NCBI GenBank assembly: GCA_024281055.1
Contig: JAMXLF010000096.1
Location: 1 to 34,581 of the forward strand
Length of the DNA: 34,581 nt
Reading direction: 5' to 3'
From: Geobacteraceae bacterium
Lineage (GTDB): Bacteria > Desulfobacterota > Desulfuromonadia > Geobacterales > Geobacteraceae
Position 1 is the first letter of the stretch. Every line of letters begins with the position of its first letter. This document shows positions 1-8,998 of this stretch, in pieces. The notes under the pieces were generated by a model. That model did not search any database. It saw only the letters and a list, made by a program, of their open reading frames with translations, and had not been told where the DNA came from. Position numbers and translations under genes: made by a program.

Positions 1-713
1 TACATGAGGGCGTCGTGCTCGTGGGCGATGTCGCAGATCTCCTTGATGTGCGGGTTGAAGAGGCCGAGGGTGTTCGGGCAGGTCATCATCACCGCCGCAA
101 CCTCGCCGTTCATGGCCTGGCGGAAGAGCTCGATATCCATGTCGCCGTAGGGAGCGGTCGGAATGGTGATGATCTCGTACCCCACCATGGCCGCGGACGC
201 CGGGTTGGTGCCATGGGATGAGTCGGGAACGATGACGTATTTCTTCTGATTCCCCCGGGCGCGGTGGTAGGCAGCGATCAGCATGATGCCGGTCATCTCG
301 CCGTGGGCACCTGCCAGGGGTTGGGTGGTCACCTCGTCCATGCCGGTGATCTCGGCGAGGTGCCCCGCCAGTTCGTGGAGGAGGGCAAGCGACCCTTGGG
401 CAAACTTCTCTCCCTCGGGAAGAAGGGCGGTCATGGGATGGAACGGGGTGAAGAGGGCCGCCGCACACTCGAGCGCCTTGGCGTTGTACTTCATGGTGCA
501 GGAACCGAGGGGGTAGAAGTTGGTGTCCACCGAGAAGTTGCGCCGCGACAGGTTGGTGAAGTGGCGCACCAGGTCGAGCTCGCTCACTTCGGGGAGTGCC
601 GCCGGCTCCCGGCGACGCACGTTCTCAGGGAGATCTCCGGCCCGCGGCACGTCCACCGCGGGGAGCCGCACGCCGGGCCGGCCCGCTGCCGATTTTTCGT
701 AGATCAGCTTCAT
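1..713 (-). CDS. gcvPB: Glycine dehydrogenase (decarboxylating) subunit 2, C-terminal half of split P-protein (partial)
   Basis: Carries the PLP-binding half of the P-protein, which decarboxylates glycine and passes the aminomethyl group to lipoyl-GcvH. Only the first about 237 residues are inside the window; the frame runs off the left edge with no stop. The protein begins [14 protein letters not shown] and contains the family stretches [27 protein letters not shown] and [12 protein letters not shown], all typical of the GcvPB half. The PLP lysine expected further downstream is outside the window. The ATG (711-713) overlaps the gcvPA TGA in an ATGA junction, so translation of the two halves is probably coupled, as suits a heterodimeric enzyme. 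Identification is firm from the read-through translation and its place after gcvPA. Confidence 0.95.
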   Translation of the reverse strand, partial: MKLIYEKSAAGRPGVRLPAVDVPRAGDLPENVRRREPAALPEVSELDLVRHFTNLSRRNFSVDTNFYPLGSCTMKYNAKALECAAALFTPFHPMTALLPEGEKFAQGSLALLHELAGHLAEITGMDEVTTQPLAGAHGEMTGIMLIAAYHRARGNQKKYVIVPDSSHGTNPASAAMVGYEIITIPTAPYGDMDIELFRQAMNGEVAAVMMTCPNTLGLFNPHIKEICDIAHEHDALM

Positions 714-2041
714 AGCGCTCCCTCCAACTGTTGTGCCAGGAGATCAATCTCCTCCCTGGTCCGCTGTTCCGTCACCGTCACCACGAGGCAGTTGGCCATC
801 TCGGGATAGAAGTCCCCGAGCGGAACGCCGGCGGCGATGTGCGTCCGAAGGAGCTTCGCCGCCACCTCATCGGCCTTGCGCGGCAGACAGAGGGTGAACT
901 CGTTGAAGGTCGGGGTGCTGTTCACCACGGTCACGTCGCGGATATCCCCGAGCCGCGCCTTGGCGTATTCCGCCTTGTCGTAATTGAGGCGAGCGAGTTC
1001 GACGAAACCCTCTTTCCCCAGGCTCGCCAGGAAGATGAGGCCGCGCAGTGCACAGAGGCTCTGGTTGCTGCAGATGTTGGAGGTCGCCTTGTGCCGCTTG
1101 ATATGCTGCTCGCGTGCCTGGAGGGTGAGGACAAACCCGCGCTTGCCGGTCTTGTCCACCGTCTCGCCGACGATCCGGCCGGGGATATTGCGAACGTAAC
1201 TCTTTCGGGCGGCCATGAAGCCGAATGACGGGCCGCCGAAGGAGAGCGGGTTCCCCAGGCTCTGGCCATCGCCGGTGACGATGTCGGCTCCCATCTCCCC
1301 GGGACTCTTGACGAGACCGAGGGATACGGGATAGACCGAGACGGCCATGAGGGCACCGACGTTGTGGGCCGCCTCCGCCAGGCGGGAGAAGTCATTGATT
1401 CCGCCGAAGAAGTTCGGATTCTGGACGATCACCGCCGCCGTGGCGTCGTCGAGGGCGGCATCGAGCCGGACCTGGTCGGTCAGCCCTTCCTTGGGAACGA
1501 TCTCCACGACTTCGACGGCGAGGTTCGCCAGGTAGGTAGCGACCACCTGCCGGTAAAGGGGGTTCACCGCGCCGTCGATGACCAGTTTGTTCCGGCCGGT
1601 TATCCGTAGCGCCATGAGAGCGGCCTCAGCCAGGGCCGTCGCGCCGTCGTAGAGGGAGGCGTTGCTCACCTCCATTCCGGTCAGCTGGCAGATGGCGGTC
1701 TGGTACTCGTAGAGAGCCTGGAGGGTCCCTTGGGAGCACTCCGGCTGGTAGGGGGTGTAGGCCGTGTAGAACTCGGCACGGCCGCTGAGATGGTCCACCG
1801 CAGCAGGGATCAGGTGGTCGTAGAAGCCGCCACCGATGAAGTGGGTGAGATTCTGCGCGTTGCGCCCCGCCAGGGTCTGCAACTGCCGAAGCATTTCGAA
1901 CTCGGACATCCCAGCGGGAAGATCGAACGATTTTGTCCTCAGGCCATTGGGAATCGGACTGAAAAGCTCGTCGACGCTGGCCGCGCCGATGGCGGCGAGC
2001 ATCGCCCCGATCTCTTCCGGGGTACTCGGGCAATAACTCAT
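710..2041 (-). CDS. gcvPA: Glycine dehydrogenase (decarboxylating) subunit 1, N-terminal half of split P-protein
   Basis: A 443-residue N-terminal half of the glycine cleavage P-protein; it pairs with GcvPB to make the active decarboxylase in the cytoplasm. Length is normal for the family. The sequence starts [15 protein letters not shown] and has the family blocks [38 protein letters not shown] and [15 protein letters not shown]. The PLP lysine lies in the partner subunit, not here. Both ends are ATGA overlaps: its ATG overlaps the gcvH stop and its TGA overlaps the gcvPB start, giving a tightly coupled H-PA-PB unit. The split arrangement (two genes rather than one about 950-residue protein) is standard in many anaerobes and in Geobacter relatives. 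Confidence 0.97.
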   Translation of the reverse strand: MSYCPSTPEEIGAMLAAIGAASVDELFSPIPNGLRTKSFDLPAGMSEFEMLRQLQTLAGRNAQNLTHFIGGGFYDHLIPAAVDHLSGRAEFYTAYTPYQPECSQGTLQALYEYQTAICQLTGMEVSNASLYDGATALAEAALMALRITGRNKLVIDGAVNPLYRQVVATYLANLAVEVVEIVPKEGLTDQVRLDAALDDATAAVIVQNPNFFGGINDFSRLAEAAHNVGALMAVSVYPVSLGLVKSPGEMGADIVTGDGQSLGNPLSFGGPSFGFMAARKSYVRNIPGRIVGETVDKTGKRGFVLTLQAREQHIKRHKATSNICSNQSLCALRGLIFLASLGKEGFVELARLNYDKAEYAKARLGDIRDVTVVNSTPTFNEFTLCLPRKADEVAAKLLRTHIAAGVPLGDFYPEMANCLVVTVTEQRTREEIDLLAQQLEGAL

Positions 2042-2415
2042 TCCAGCCCCCGCACATAGTCGTCGTACTGTGCCCTGGTCATCAGGTTCTGCAGCTCCGC
2101 CAGGTCAGCCAGCTCGACCCACGCGATCCACCCCGCGTCCTCGGCGGCTTCATTGACGATCTCCGGTTGGTCGTTCAACGCGTCGTTCACCTTGATCACT
2201 TTCCCCGACAGTGGGGCATAGATGTCACTCGCCGCCTTGACCGACTCGATCGCGGCCAGGACCTCGAACTGCTTCACGACCTTCCCCACCTGGGGGAGTT
2301 CCACAAAGGTGACGTCACCCAGTTGGTGAGCGGCGTACTCGGTGATACCCACCGCTGCCACCCCTTCCTTGATCTTTGCCCACTCGTGCTCTTTGGTGTA
2401 ATAGGTTTCAGACAT
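2038..2415 (-). CDS. gcvH: Glycine cleavage system H protein (lipoyl carrier)
   Basis: A 125-residue lipoyl carrier that shuttles the aminomethyl intermediate between P, T and L proteins. The start [12 protein letters not shown] at 2413-2415 is chosen because GGAGG lies about six bases upstream and H-proteins conventionally begin here; the frame is open further upstream to 2556, but that stretch falls into the repeat in the gcvT-gcvH spacer and has no family similarity. The lipoylation lysine is K60 in [11 protein letters not shown]. The stop overlaps the gcvPA ATG (ATGA). No L-protein or lipoyl ligase gene is visible, so these are encoded elsewhere. Confidence 0.96.
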   Translation of the reverse strand: MSETYYTKEHEWAKIKEGVAAVGITEYAAHQLGDVTFVELPQVGKVVKQFEVLAAIESVKAASDIYAPLSGKVIKVNDALNDQPEIVNEAAEDAGWIAWVELADLAELQNLMTRAQYDDYVRGLE

Positions 2416-2483
2416 GGCGACCCTCCGGGGAAATTTATTGAGTAACAATGAATGATTGTAAGCATTTCTTCGAGAATATCCAC

Positions 2484-2667
2484 GGGAAACGCGATTTTTC
2501 CGCAAGGTCAAGGCGAGCAAGGGATGACGCGGAGGCGTACTGGAGGTACGCCGCACAAGGAATCCCGAAGCTCAACGAAGAGATTGCGGACAATTCGCCC
2601 TGCGAATTGGACAGCGTAGGCTGCCAGCAGGGCGAGGCCATAGGCCGAGTCAAAAGGCGCGTTTCCC
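2484..2667. repeat. 184-bp intergenic palindromic element with near-perfect 16-bp terminal inverted repeats
   Basis: Ends are GGGAAACGCGATTTTT (2484-2499) and AAAAGGCGCGTTTCCC (2652-2667), which match as inverted repeats at 14 of 16 positions. Inside is a second inverted pair (CCGCAA near 2499, TTGCGG near 2583) and an apex hairpin with perfect 7-bp arms GGCGTAC (2534-2540) and GTACGCC (2546-2552) around TGGAG. The element fills the gcvT-gcvH spacer and directly abuts the gcvT TAG stop (2669-2671). It has no transposase gene, so it resembles a MITE or REP-type sequence. The GAGGCGTAC...GTACG apex recurs in the element at 13738-13839. Confidence 0.75.
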
Positions 2668-2668
2668 C

Positions 2669-3760
2669 CTAAGAGCGGAGCGAGCCACCTTTATAGAACG
2701 GCAGCTCCACCACCGCCGCCTCCATGCTGATTGCCTCGTGCCGGATAGTGAGGGGCGAACCGATGGCAGCCACCGCCGGCTTTACGAAGCCGAGACCGAC
2801 GCCGCAGCCGAGCATCGGGGAGAAGACCCCGCTCGTCACGTGCCCCACGTTCTCCCCTTCGGAGCAGATCTCGTAATGATGACGGGGAGAGCGGCGGGAG
2901 GCGACCTGGAAAGCCACCTTCACCTTCCCAAGGCCTTCCTGCTGCTGCCGCAGGAGCGCAGCCTTGCCGACAAACTCCTTGTCGAAGTTGACGAAGGCCG
3001 CAAGCCCCGCCTCCAGCGGGGTCGTCTCCTCGTCGATATCGCTCCCGTAGAGACTGTACCCAACCTCCAGGCGCAGCACATCACGCGCCCCGAGGCCCGC
3101 CGGCTTTACCCGCTCGTCGTTGAGCAGAAGCTGCCACAGCTCCACCACCCTGTCCGCGGGGAGGAAGATCTCGTACCCCAGCTCCCCGGTGTAGCCGGTA
3201 CGGCTGACGATCGCTTCTGCACCCAGAATGGTGGTCCTGATGAACTTGAAGTAGGGAATGCTGCCAATCTCAGGGCCGAAGGCGTCCACCAGCACCTGGC
3301 GGGAGAGGGGCCCCTGCAGGTCGAGCTTGCCGGTCGCGTCGGAAATGTCGGACAAGAGGGCACCGTTTTTCAGCCGGGAGTGGATGACGGCAAAGTCGTT
3401 GGCGATGGTGGCGGCATTGACGACGATCATCGCCTCATCCTCGGCCAGGCGAAAGACGATCAGGTCATCGATGACACCGCCCGTCTCGTTGAGGAGAAAG
3501 CCGTAGCGGGAGCGCCCCACCGGAATGCTCTTGACGGAAAAGGTAAAGACGTCCTCAAGCCCCCCGGCAACGATGTCCCCCCGGTAGAGGAATTCTCCCA
3601 TGTGACAGATGTCGAAGAGGGCCGCCTTTTCCCGGCACCAGCGGTGCTCGGCGATGATTCCCTCGTACTGGATCGGCATCTGCCACCCCCCGAACGGGGC
3701 GATCAGGGCCTTGTGGCGTTCGTGCTCGGCAAGCAGCGGGGTTGTCTTGAGATTTTCCAT
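2669..3760 (-). CDS. gcvT: Aminomethyltransferase, glycine cleavage T protein
   Basis: A 363-residue tetrahydrofolate-dependent T protein that releases ammonia from aminomethyl-GcvH and forms 5,10-methylene-THF. The sequence has the usual N-terminal features FGGWQMPIQYEGI and ALFDICHMGEF, the folate-site region NETGGVIDDLIVFR, and the RTGYTGELGYEIF block, then a C-terminal beta-barrel ending near PFYKGGS. The chosen ATG (3758-3760) has GGAG seven bases upstream and gives the conventional N-terminus MENLKTTPL; the frame is open to 3832 but that extension covers the predicted promoter. First gene of the gcv transcription unit, separated from gcvH by a 184-bp repeat. Stop is TAG, immediately against that repeat. 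Confidence 0.96.
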   Translation of the reverse strand: MENLKTTPLLAEHERHKALIAPFGGWQMPIQYEGIIAEHRWCREKAALFDICHMGEFLYRGDIVAGGLEDVFTFSVKSIPVGRSRYGFLLNETGGVIDDLIVFRLAEDEAMIVVNAATIANDFAVIHSRLKNGALLSDISDATGKLDLQGPLSRQVLVDAFGPEIGSIPYFKFIRTTILGAEAIVSRTGYTGELGYEIFLPADRVVELWQLLLNDERVKPAGLGARDVLRLEVGYSLYGSDIDEETTPLEAGLAAFVNFDKEFVGKAALLRQQQEGLGKVKVAFQVASRRSPRHHYEICSEGENVGHVTSGVFSPMLGCGVGLGFVKPAVAAIGSPLTIRHEAISMEAAVVELPFYKGGSLRS

Positions 3761-3800
3761 GGGAGGTCTCCGTATGGTGAGGGCAAAGGAATAGAGGCTC

Positions 3801-3851
3801 AATGTAAAAAAAATATCGCCGTTTGTAAACACCTTTATGGGGAATTTCCCC
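3801..3851 (-). promoter_or_regulatory. Predicted sigma-70 promoter and upstream palindrome for the gcv operon
   Basis: Read on the minus strand: -35 TTTACA (3824-3829), 17-base spacer, -10 TACATT (3801-3806), which would start RNA about 30-35 bases before the gcvT ATG. Directly upstream of the -35 is the 13-base palindrome GGGGAATTTCCCC (3839-3851), a candidate operator. The short leader leaves no room for a glycine riboswitch, and none of its conserved purine-rich core is seen. The hexamers are 5/6 and 4/6 matches; the operator role is inference. Confidence 0.5.
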
Positions 3852-3938
3852 GCAAACCAGGGAGAATCACCCCAAATTCTCGCGGCAGCGGTATATTCGC
3901 CGTTCTCGTTGTGCCAACGGATCGACGTGAATCAGCCG

Positions 3939-3970
3939 AAAAAAAGGCCGCGACGGTTGCCCGGGCGGCC
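3939..3970 (-). terminator. Rho-independent terminator after rpoD
   Basis: On the minus strand the arms GGCCGC (3965-3970) and GCGGCC (3946-3951) enclose a 13-base loop and are followed directly by seven T residues (3939-3945). It begins about 20 bases after the rpoD stop and separates the macromolecular synthesis unit from the gcv promoter. Confidence 0.8.
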
Positions 3971-3990
3971 TCGATCTGGCACGTGAACTT

Positions 3991-5748
3991 CTATTCCACG
4001 AAACTCTTCAGTTTCTTGCTCCGGCTCGGGTGGCGAAGCTTCCGGAGCGCCTTGGCCTCGATCTGGCGAATGCGCTCCCGGGTCACCTCGAAGTCCTGAC
4101 CTACTTCCTCGAGGGTATGGTCGCTCTTTTCACCGATCCCGAAGCGCATCCGGAGCACCTTCTCCTCGCGGGGAGTGAGGGTGGCGAGAACTCGCGAGGT
4201 CTGCTCGGAGAGGTTTGACTTGATGACCGCCTCCAGGGGTGACACAACCCCCTTGTCCTCGATGAAGTCGCCAAGATGGGAATCCTCCTCCTCTCCGATG
4301 GGGGTCTCCAGCGAAATCGGTTCCTTGGCGATCTTCAGGACCTTGCGGACCTTGTCGAGGGGAAGGCTCATCCGCTCGGCGATCTCCTCTGGAGAGGGCT
4401 CGCGGCCAATCTCCTGGACGAGTTGCCGGCTCGTGCGAATCAGCTTGTTGATGGTCTCGATCATATGGACCGGAATGCGGATGGTGCGGGCCTGGTCGGC
4501 TATGGCGCGGGTGATGGCCTGACGGATCCACCAGGTGGCGTAGGTGGAGAACTTGTAGCCGCGCTGGTACTCGAACTTGTCCACCGCCTTCATGAGGCCG
4601 ATGTTCCCTTCCTGGATGAGGTCGAGGAACTGGAGCCCCCGATTGGTGTATTTCTTGGCGATGGAAACCACGAGGCGCAGGTTTGCCTCGACCAGTTCCG
4701 ACTTGGCCAGCTTGGCCTTCGTCTCCCCGTCCTCGATGGCCTGAAGGGCCGAAGCGAGCTCGCTCGCCCGAAAGCCGGACTCCTGCTCCACCTTCTGCAG
4801 TTTCCGCTCGGCATTCCGCAGCCTCTTCTCCAGTTTCTGTGCATCTTCGGCGCTGAGATTGAGCTTTTTGAGGGTTTTCTTTTCTTCAACGGCACTCTTG
4901 TGCATCTTGTCGAACAGAGCGAGCAGCTCGTCGGCGCCCGTCCCTGTCTCCTTCTCCACATCGGCAATCTCCTGCATCAACTTATCCACCTTGTGGGAAA
5001 GCTCCTTGAGACGCTGGGATATATTGGCGATATGGCGATCCTTGAGGCGCAGGGATTTCAGCCGTTCGGCCATGGCCCCCTTAAGCTCTTGCCGTTCCGC
5101 GGCAAGCTTTTCCCGTTTTGCTGCCGACGTCTCTTTTTCGATCTCGGCATTGAGCGCCTCCATCTTGCTGTCCAGTTCCCTGATCTCGTCGATGATGGCC
5201 AGCAGACGGGTCTTCTGCACATCCTCCTCATCTTCCTCGAGCTCTTCCTCCTCCACCTCCTTGCTGATCTCGGCGGCACTTATCTGGAATTTCCTGAGCC
5301 GCTCACCGAGGGAAACGACCTCCTTGACCGTGATGGGGGTGTTGAGGATGACGCTCGCCACGTCACGCTCCCCCTCCTCGATCCGCTTGGCGATCTCCAC
5401 TTCCCCTTCCCGGGTCAGGAGCGAAACGGAGCCCATCTCCCGCAGGTACATGCGTACCGGGTCGCTCGTGCGCCCGAGAGCCCCCGGCTCGAACTCCATC
5501 TCCTCTTCGCCCCCCTCGAGTTCCTCTTCCTCTTCGAGTTCGAGCTTGACCTTGGGAATCTTCACCTTCTGGGCGGACTCAACGATCTCTATGTCCATCT
5601 CTCCGAACATGCTCATGACGTCGTCGATCTGTTCGGAGGAAACCATGTCCGGAGGAAGCAGGTCATTCACCTCGTCATAGGTGAGAAACCCTTTCTCCTT
5701 CCCGAGATCGATGAGTTGTTTCATATCTTCAATGTTCTTCTTTGCCAT
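3991..5748 (-). CDS. rpoD: RNA polymerase primary sigma factor RpoD (sigma-70)
   Basis: A 585-residue primary sigma factor. Region 1.1 is at the N-terminus ([20 protein letters not shown]), followed by an acidic linker ([18 protein letters not shown]), region 1.2 ([21 protein letters not shown]), a Glu/Lys-rich non-conserved region, region 2 with the -10 recognition block [19 protein letters not shown], and region 4.2 ([20 protein letters not shown]). The start MAKKNIEDM at 5746-5748 has AGAGGTGG five bases upstream; a GTG three codons earlier lies inside that Shine-Dalgarno sequence and is less likely. It follows dnaG by 38 bases in the classic macromolecular synthesis order and is closed by a strong terminator. 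Confidence 0.98.
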   Translation of the reverse strand: MAKKNIEDMKQLIDLGKEKGFLTYDEVNDLLPPDMVSSEQIDDVMSMFGEMDIEIVESAQKVKIPKVKLELEEEEELEGGEEEMEFEPGALGRTSDPVRMYLREMGSVSLLTREGEVEIAKRIEEGERDVASVILNTPITVKEVVSLGERLRKFQISAAEISKEVEEEELEEDEEDVQKTRLLAIIDEIRELDSKMEALNAEIEKETSAAKREKLAAERQELKGAMAERLKSLRLKDRHIANISQRLKELSHKVDKLMQEIADVEKETGTGADELLALFDKMHKSAVEEKKTLKKLNLSAEDAQKLEKRLRNAERKLQKVEQESGFRASELASALQAIEDGETKAKLAKSELVEANLRLVVSIAKKYTNRGLQFLDLIQEGNIGLMKAVDKFEYQRGYKFSTYATWWIRQAITRAIADQARTIRIPVHMIETINKLIRTSRQLVQEIGREPSPEEIAERMSLPLDKVRKVLKIAKEPISLETPIGEEEDSHLGDFIEDKGVVSPLEAVIKSNLSEQTSRVLATLTPREEKVLRMRFGIGEKSDHTLEEVGQDFEVTRERIRQIEAKALRKLRHPSRSKKLKSFVE

Positions 5749-5786
5749 GCGTGCCACCTCTGGTTAACGGTCTGTCTCTTCTAGAG

Positions 5787-7562
5787 CTATGATAATTGCG
5801 ATTTCCTGTTTCGCAAGGTGTCCAAAATCTTCAGTATCTCCCAGTAGCGCTCCGAATCCGAATCCAGCCGGGCCAGTTCCCTTTTCAGGGCCTTGACATC
5901 GTGCTCCTGCATGGTCGCCGCCCGCTCCAGCGCCTGACAGCATTGCTCGAACGCCTTGTGGGCATCGATCTCCTCCAGGTGCCGGTCATCGACGAAGAGC
6001 GCGGCCAGCCGGCTCCGCTCCTCGACCGAAGTTACCTGATCGAGGATGAACGCCCAGTCGACCCCCTGTTCCGAATCGCTCCGGGCGACGATCTGTTCCG
6101 CCACCGGAAGGAGAGCCGGCGGGAACAGACGAACAAGGCCGTACGCCTTCACCCTCCGGGCGACCTCCGGATACTTGCCCATGAGTGCGAGGAGGAGCTC
6201 TTCAGCATTGGTGGCCCTTTTAACGCTCGCCGCCGCAGGAAGCCGCACAACCTTCTCCCGCCGGTCAAGGCCCACCTTGCGCCGCAGCTCGTTTTCCTCG
6301 TTTTCGTCGATCGCCAGCAGTCGCGCAATCTCGCTAACATAGAGCTGACGCTGCAAGCGATCCTCGATCAGCATGAGGCGGGGAATCAGGTCGGCAAGGA
6401 CGTTGCCCTTCCCCTCGACGCTCCCCGTGTCCTGCGTCCGGATCAGGTCGCGGACAAAGTACTCCAGGATCGGCAACGCCTTGGTCACCCGCCCGGCAAA
6501 AGCATCGGCACCGAACCCCTTGAGGAAACTGTCGGGATCGTCACCGACGGGCAGTTCAACCACGTGGGCCGGCATCTTGGCGGCAAGAACCAAGTCCATG
6601 GCGCGCAGGGTCGCTTTCTTGCCGGCGCTGTCCGAATCGAACAGGGTGTACAGCTTCCCCGCGTAGCGCTGTAGGAGCTTCAGATGTGCTTCGGTCAAGG
6701 CGGTGCCGCAGGTGGCAACAACGTTCCGCACCCCGGCCTGGTAGAGCGCCAGGTGGTCGAAATACCCCTCCACAATGATCGCGCTACCCTGTTCCCGCAT
6801 TGCCGGTTTGGCCAGGTCGACGCCGAAGAGGACTTCCCCCTTGCGATAGATGGGGGATTCCGGCGAATTTATGTACTTGGGCAGGGCATCGTCGAGTACC
6901 CTCCCCCCAAAGCCGATGGGGTGGCCGTGAACGTCGGCGATAGTGAAGAGGAGACGGTTGCGGAACGTATCGTAATAGCCGCCTCCCTCTTTTCGGCGAA
7001 CGAGCCCAAGCTTTTCCGCCACCTCCAGTGGGACTTTCTTCTGCTCCAGGTACCGGGAGAGGGCATCCCACCGGTCGGGCGCAAACCCGAGCCGGTAGGC
7101 AGCAGACGTCGCTTCGTCGACGCCGCGCCGCTCCAGGTAGCTTCGCCCCGGCCTCCCCGCCGCATCCTCCAGCAGAACCCGCCGGTAAAACCCGACCGCC
7201 AGTTCCTGTATCCGATAAAGCGAGTCGCGCTCGTCCTGGCGTCGCTTTTCCTGAAGGGTTGGGGGACGATCCTCGATGGTCACCCCTACTTTCCTGGCAA
7301 GGAGCTTCACCGCCTCGGGAAAGGATATCCCCTCCATCCGCATGACAAAAGAGAAAACATTCCCCCCGGCACCGCAGCCGAAGCAGTGAAAGATCCCCCG
7401 GGCCGGGTTGACGTTGAATGAGGGGGTCTTCTCCCCATGAAACGGGCAAAGCCCCTGGAAATTGGCCCCCGACTTCCTGAGACTGACGTAATCGGAGACG
7501 ATATCTAGAATTGCAGCCCGTTCCCGAACCTCTTGAACCTTATCGTCCGGTATGATCGACAT
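5787..7562 (-). CDS. dnaG: DNA primase
   Basis: A 591-residue bacterial primase that makes RNA primers at the replication fork. The N-terminal zinc ribbon shows C39, H42, C60 and C63 (LCPFHGEKTP...FHCFGCGAGG). The TOPRIM catalytic domain contains the EGYFDHLALYQAG block and the acidic metal-binding motif FDSDSAGKKA. A C-terminal helicase-interaction domain follows. The ATG at 7560-7562 lies inside the 3' end of cvpA (23-base overlap), which suggests coupled translation. Upstream of rpoD in the macromolecular synthesis cluster. Confidence 0.98.
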   Translation of the reverse strand: MSIIPDDKVQEVRERAAILDIVSDYVSLRKSGANFQGLCPFHGEKTPSFNVNPARGIFHCFGCGAGGNVFSFVMRMEGISFPEAVKLLARKVGVTIEDRPPTLQEKRRQDERDSLYRIQELAVGFYRRVLLEDAAGRPGRSYLERRGVDEATSAAYRLGFAPDRWDALSRYLEQKKVPLEVAEKLGLVRRKEGGGYYDTFRNRLLFTIADVHGHPIGFGGRVLDDALPKYINSPESPIYRKGEVLFGVDLAKPAMREQGSAIIVEGYFDHLALYQAGVRNVVATCGTALTEAHLKLLQRYAGKLYTLFDSDSAGKKATLRAMDLVLAAKMPAHVVELPVGDDPDSFLKGFGADAFAGRVTKALPILEYFVRDLIRTQDTGSVEGKGNVLADLIPRLMLIEDRLQRQLYVSEIARLLAIDENEENELRRKVGLDRREKVVRLPAAASVKRATNAEELLLALMGKYPEVARRVKAYGLVRLFPPALLPVAEQIVARSDSEQGVDWAFILDQVTSVEERSRLAALFVDDRHLEEIDAHKAFEQCCQALERAATMQEHDVKALKRELARLDSDSERYWEILKILDTLRNRKSQLS

Positions 7563-8103
7563 GCAAACTCTTCACAACGTCTTTTTTCCCCGGATGCTTT
7601 TCCTCCGGCTGTTGTCCCTTCTCGCCCCGTTTTGCGTCCCAACCGGCAATGATCCCATGCCCCGAGGCGATGAAGACCTGGGCGGTCTTCGAATGCTCGA
7701 GGGTAGCACGCACCTTCTCCGGCACCTGCCTGGCGGTACCGAAATAGAGTACCATGCACAGGATGAAGGCCCCTTCCAGCAGGCCAAACAGTACGCCACC
7801 GACGCGGTTGATTCCCCCGAGAAGCATGATCTTGAAAACGACGGTAAGGAGGTGTCCGAGGAGGAAAAACAGAAGCCCCATGACAAGGAAGATGAGGATG
7901 AATGCCAGGGTAAGCGCCAGGTGGTGGGGTATACTGATGAATGACCTGATGGCATCGGCAAGAAAGGGGTAGTACTTGAACGCTGCCCACCCCCCAGCCA
8001 CGAGGCCGAAGAGGGAGCAGACCTCCCGCACGAGGCCCCTCATGAAACCTTTTATGACAAAAACCAGCAAGACAGCCCAGATAAGGATGTCAACTAGGTT
8101 CAT
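7540..8103 (-). CDS. cvpA: CvpA family membrane protein
   Basis: A 187-residue protein of the CvpA (colicin V production) family, predicted inner-membrane protein with about four hydrophobic segments: near residues 3-20, 30-50, 60-90 and 100-125. The N-terminus MNLVDILIWAVLLVFVIKGFMRGLVREV is the typical CvpA start; the C-terminal about 60 residues are hydrophilic and Lys-rich. The frame is open 23 codons further upstream but that part runs into a GTAGGGGC-type palindrome, so the ATG at 8101-8103 is preferred. Its 3' end overlaps dnaG by 23 bases. Its role here is unknown; the family is linked to envelope homeostasis in other bacteria. Confidence 0.85.
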   Translation of the reverse strand: MNLVDILIWAVLLVFVIKGFMRGLVREVCSLFGLVAGGWAAFKYYPFLADAIRSFISIPHHLALTLAFILIFLVMGLLFFLLGHLLTVVFKIMLLGGINRVGGVLFGLLEGAFILCMVLYFGTARQVPEKVRATLEHSKTAQVFIASGHGIIAGWDAKRGEKGQQPEEKHPGKKDVVKSLHVDHTGR

Positions 8104-8133
8104 CCCGTGCACCCGGTATACCCCGAAAGAGAA

Positions 8134-8162
8134 GTAGGGGCAATCATGCGAATCGCCCCCAC
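8134..8162. repeat. GTAGGGGC-ended palindrome in the yqeY-cvpA spacer
   Basis: GTAGGGGCAAT at the left is mirrored by ATCGCCCCCAC at the right across a short loop, 29 bases in total. It belongs to the same family as the elements at 10103, 10907 and 19016. The rest of the 114-base yqeY-cvpA spacer has only a weak GC-rich inverted sequence with five T residues just after yqeY. Confidence 0.65.
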
Positions 8163-8217
8163 TTATCTTCACTATCTGCTGAACAAATGCAGGAAAAACG
8201 CCCGTCGGACCGACCGC

Positions 8218-8661
8218 CTAGACAAGTTTCTCCCTGACCACGTCGTTGACCATCTTGCCGTCGGCCCGCCCGGCTATGCGAGGCATGAGAACCTTCATCA
8301 CTTTCCCCATGTCCCTGGCTCCCTGGGCACCGCTTTCGGCAATGGCCTCAAGGACGAACGTGACAATTTCTTCCCGGCTCAACTGCTGCGGGAGGAAGTC
8401 GAGCAGCACCGCCAGTTCCTTCTCTTCCTTCTCCACCAGGTCACTTCTGCCGGCTTCGAGGAACAGCCTGATGGACTCGCGGCGCTGCTTAGCCAATGAA
8501 GCGATCACCTCGGCGATACCCTGATCGTCAAGTTCACGCTTCTGGTCGATTTCCCTGTTCTTGACCGCGGAACGGACCAACCGGATGGTGGAAAGCCTCA
8601 GGTCGTCCCTCTGCTTCATGGCGACCTTCATTTCCTCGGTCAGTCTTTCCCGCAGCGACAT
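8218..8661 (-). CDS. yqeY: GatB/YqeY domain protein
   Basis: A 147-residue soluble YqeY-family protein. The family domain is related to the C-terminal tail domain of the GatB amidotransferase subunit and may contact tRNA, but the function of the free-standing protein is not established. Sequence landmarks are MSLRERLTEEMKVAMKQRD, LRLIRSA-like STIRLVRSAVKNREID, and the C-terminal GARDMGKVMKVLMPRIAGRADG block, which is diagnostic. The ATG at 8659-8661 is only five bases after the rpsU stop. The longer open frame upstream covers rpsU and is a shadow. yqeY next to rpsU is a common bacterial pairing. Confidence 0.92.
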   Translation of the reverse strand: MSLRERLTEEMKVAMKQRDDLRLSTIRLVRSAVKNREIDQKRELDDQGIAEVIASLAKQRRESIRLFLEAGRSDLVEKEEKELAVLLDFLPQQLSREEIVTFVLEAIAESGAQGARDMGKVMKVLMPRIAGRADGKMVNDVVREKLV

Positions 8662-8666
8662 ACCAA

Positions 8667-8864
8667 TTACTCCATCATCTTGCGCTGTTTCTTCAGTGCC
8701 CGCTTGCGGGCCGCAATTGCCTTCTTCTTCCGCTTGATGCTTGGCTTTTCGTAGTGCTCTCTCTTGCGGACTTCGGAAAGAATCCCCGCCTTTTCGCACT
8801 GTTTCTTGAACTTCTTCAGCGCCAGTTCAAACGGCTCATTTTCTTTTACCTTTACTCCCGGCAT
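8667..8864 (-). CDS. rpsU: 30S ribosomal protein S21
   Basis: A 65-residue basic protein of the small ribosomal subunit, involved in initiation at Shine-Dalgarno sites. The sequence [29 protein letters not shown] then a Lys/Arg-rich tail ([19 protein letters not shown]) is a full S21. The start at 8862-8864 matches the conserved N-terminus; GGAGG lies about ten bases upstream. The frame is open 16 codons further but with no family similarity. First gene of the rpsU-yqeY-cvpA-dnaG-rpoD run, with its own strong promoter just upstream. Confidence 0.97.
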   Translation of the reverse strand: MPGVKVKENEPFELALKKFKKQCEKAGILSEVRKREHYEKPSIKRKKKAIAARKRALKKQRKMME

Positions 8865-8946
8865 CCATATTCCCCTCCCCCCTGTATGTAAATTTTTGCA
8901 TCTATCGAGCAAACGAGGTAAGGCCGGTATATTTATTAAAGGAAAG

Positions 8947-8977
8947 AGTATATTATCATCAGATTGTCCTTTGTCAA
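8947..8977 (-). promoter_or_regulatory. Predicted sigma-70 promoter for rpsU and the macromolecular synthesis genes
   Basis: On the minus strand a perfect -35 TTGACA (8972-8977) is followed by either TAATAT (8950-8955, 16-base spacer) or TATACT (8947-8952, 19-base spacer). It lies in the 134-base gap between the hisE stop and rpsU, which otherwise is AT-rich and holds no gene. Start of RNA would be about 80 bases before rpsU. Confidence 0.6.
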
Positions 8978-8998
8978 GGGAAATTTGCGTTTTTTCAG

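Noticed and set aside
3761-3990. Possible glycine riboswitch upstream of gcvT
   Set aside because: The predicted promoter leaves a leader of about 35 bases and the conserved glycine-aptamer core is not seen; the rest of the gap is the rpoD terminator and a palindrome.
2738-4099. Long plus-strand open frame (453 codons) over gcvT
   Set aside because: It is antisense to gcvT and rpoD, has no family features and arises from the codon bias of GC-rich DNA.
4276-5784. Plus-strand 502-codon open frame over rpoD, and the Ser-rich frame at 4859-5680
   Set aside because: Both are mirror frames of the acidic, Lys/Glu-rich sigma factor; the Leu and Ser runs reflect Glu codons on the other strand.
8185-8217. 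Rho-independent terminator after yqeY
   Set aside because: There are five T residues on the minus strand, but the GC-rich sequence before them gives no good stem with a proper loop.
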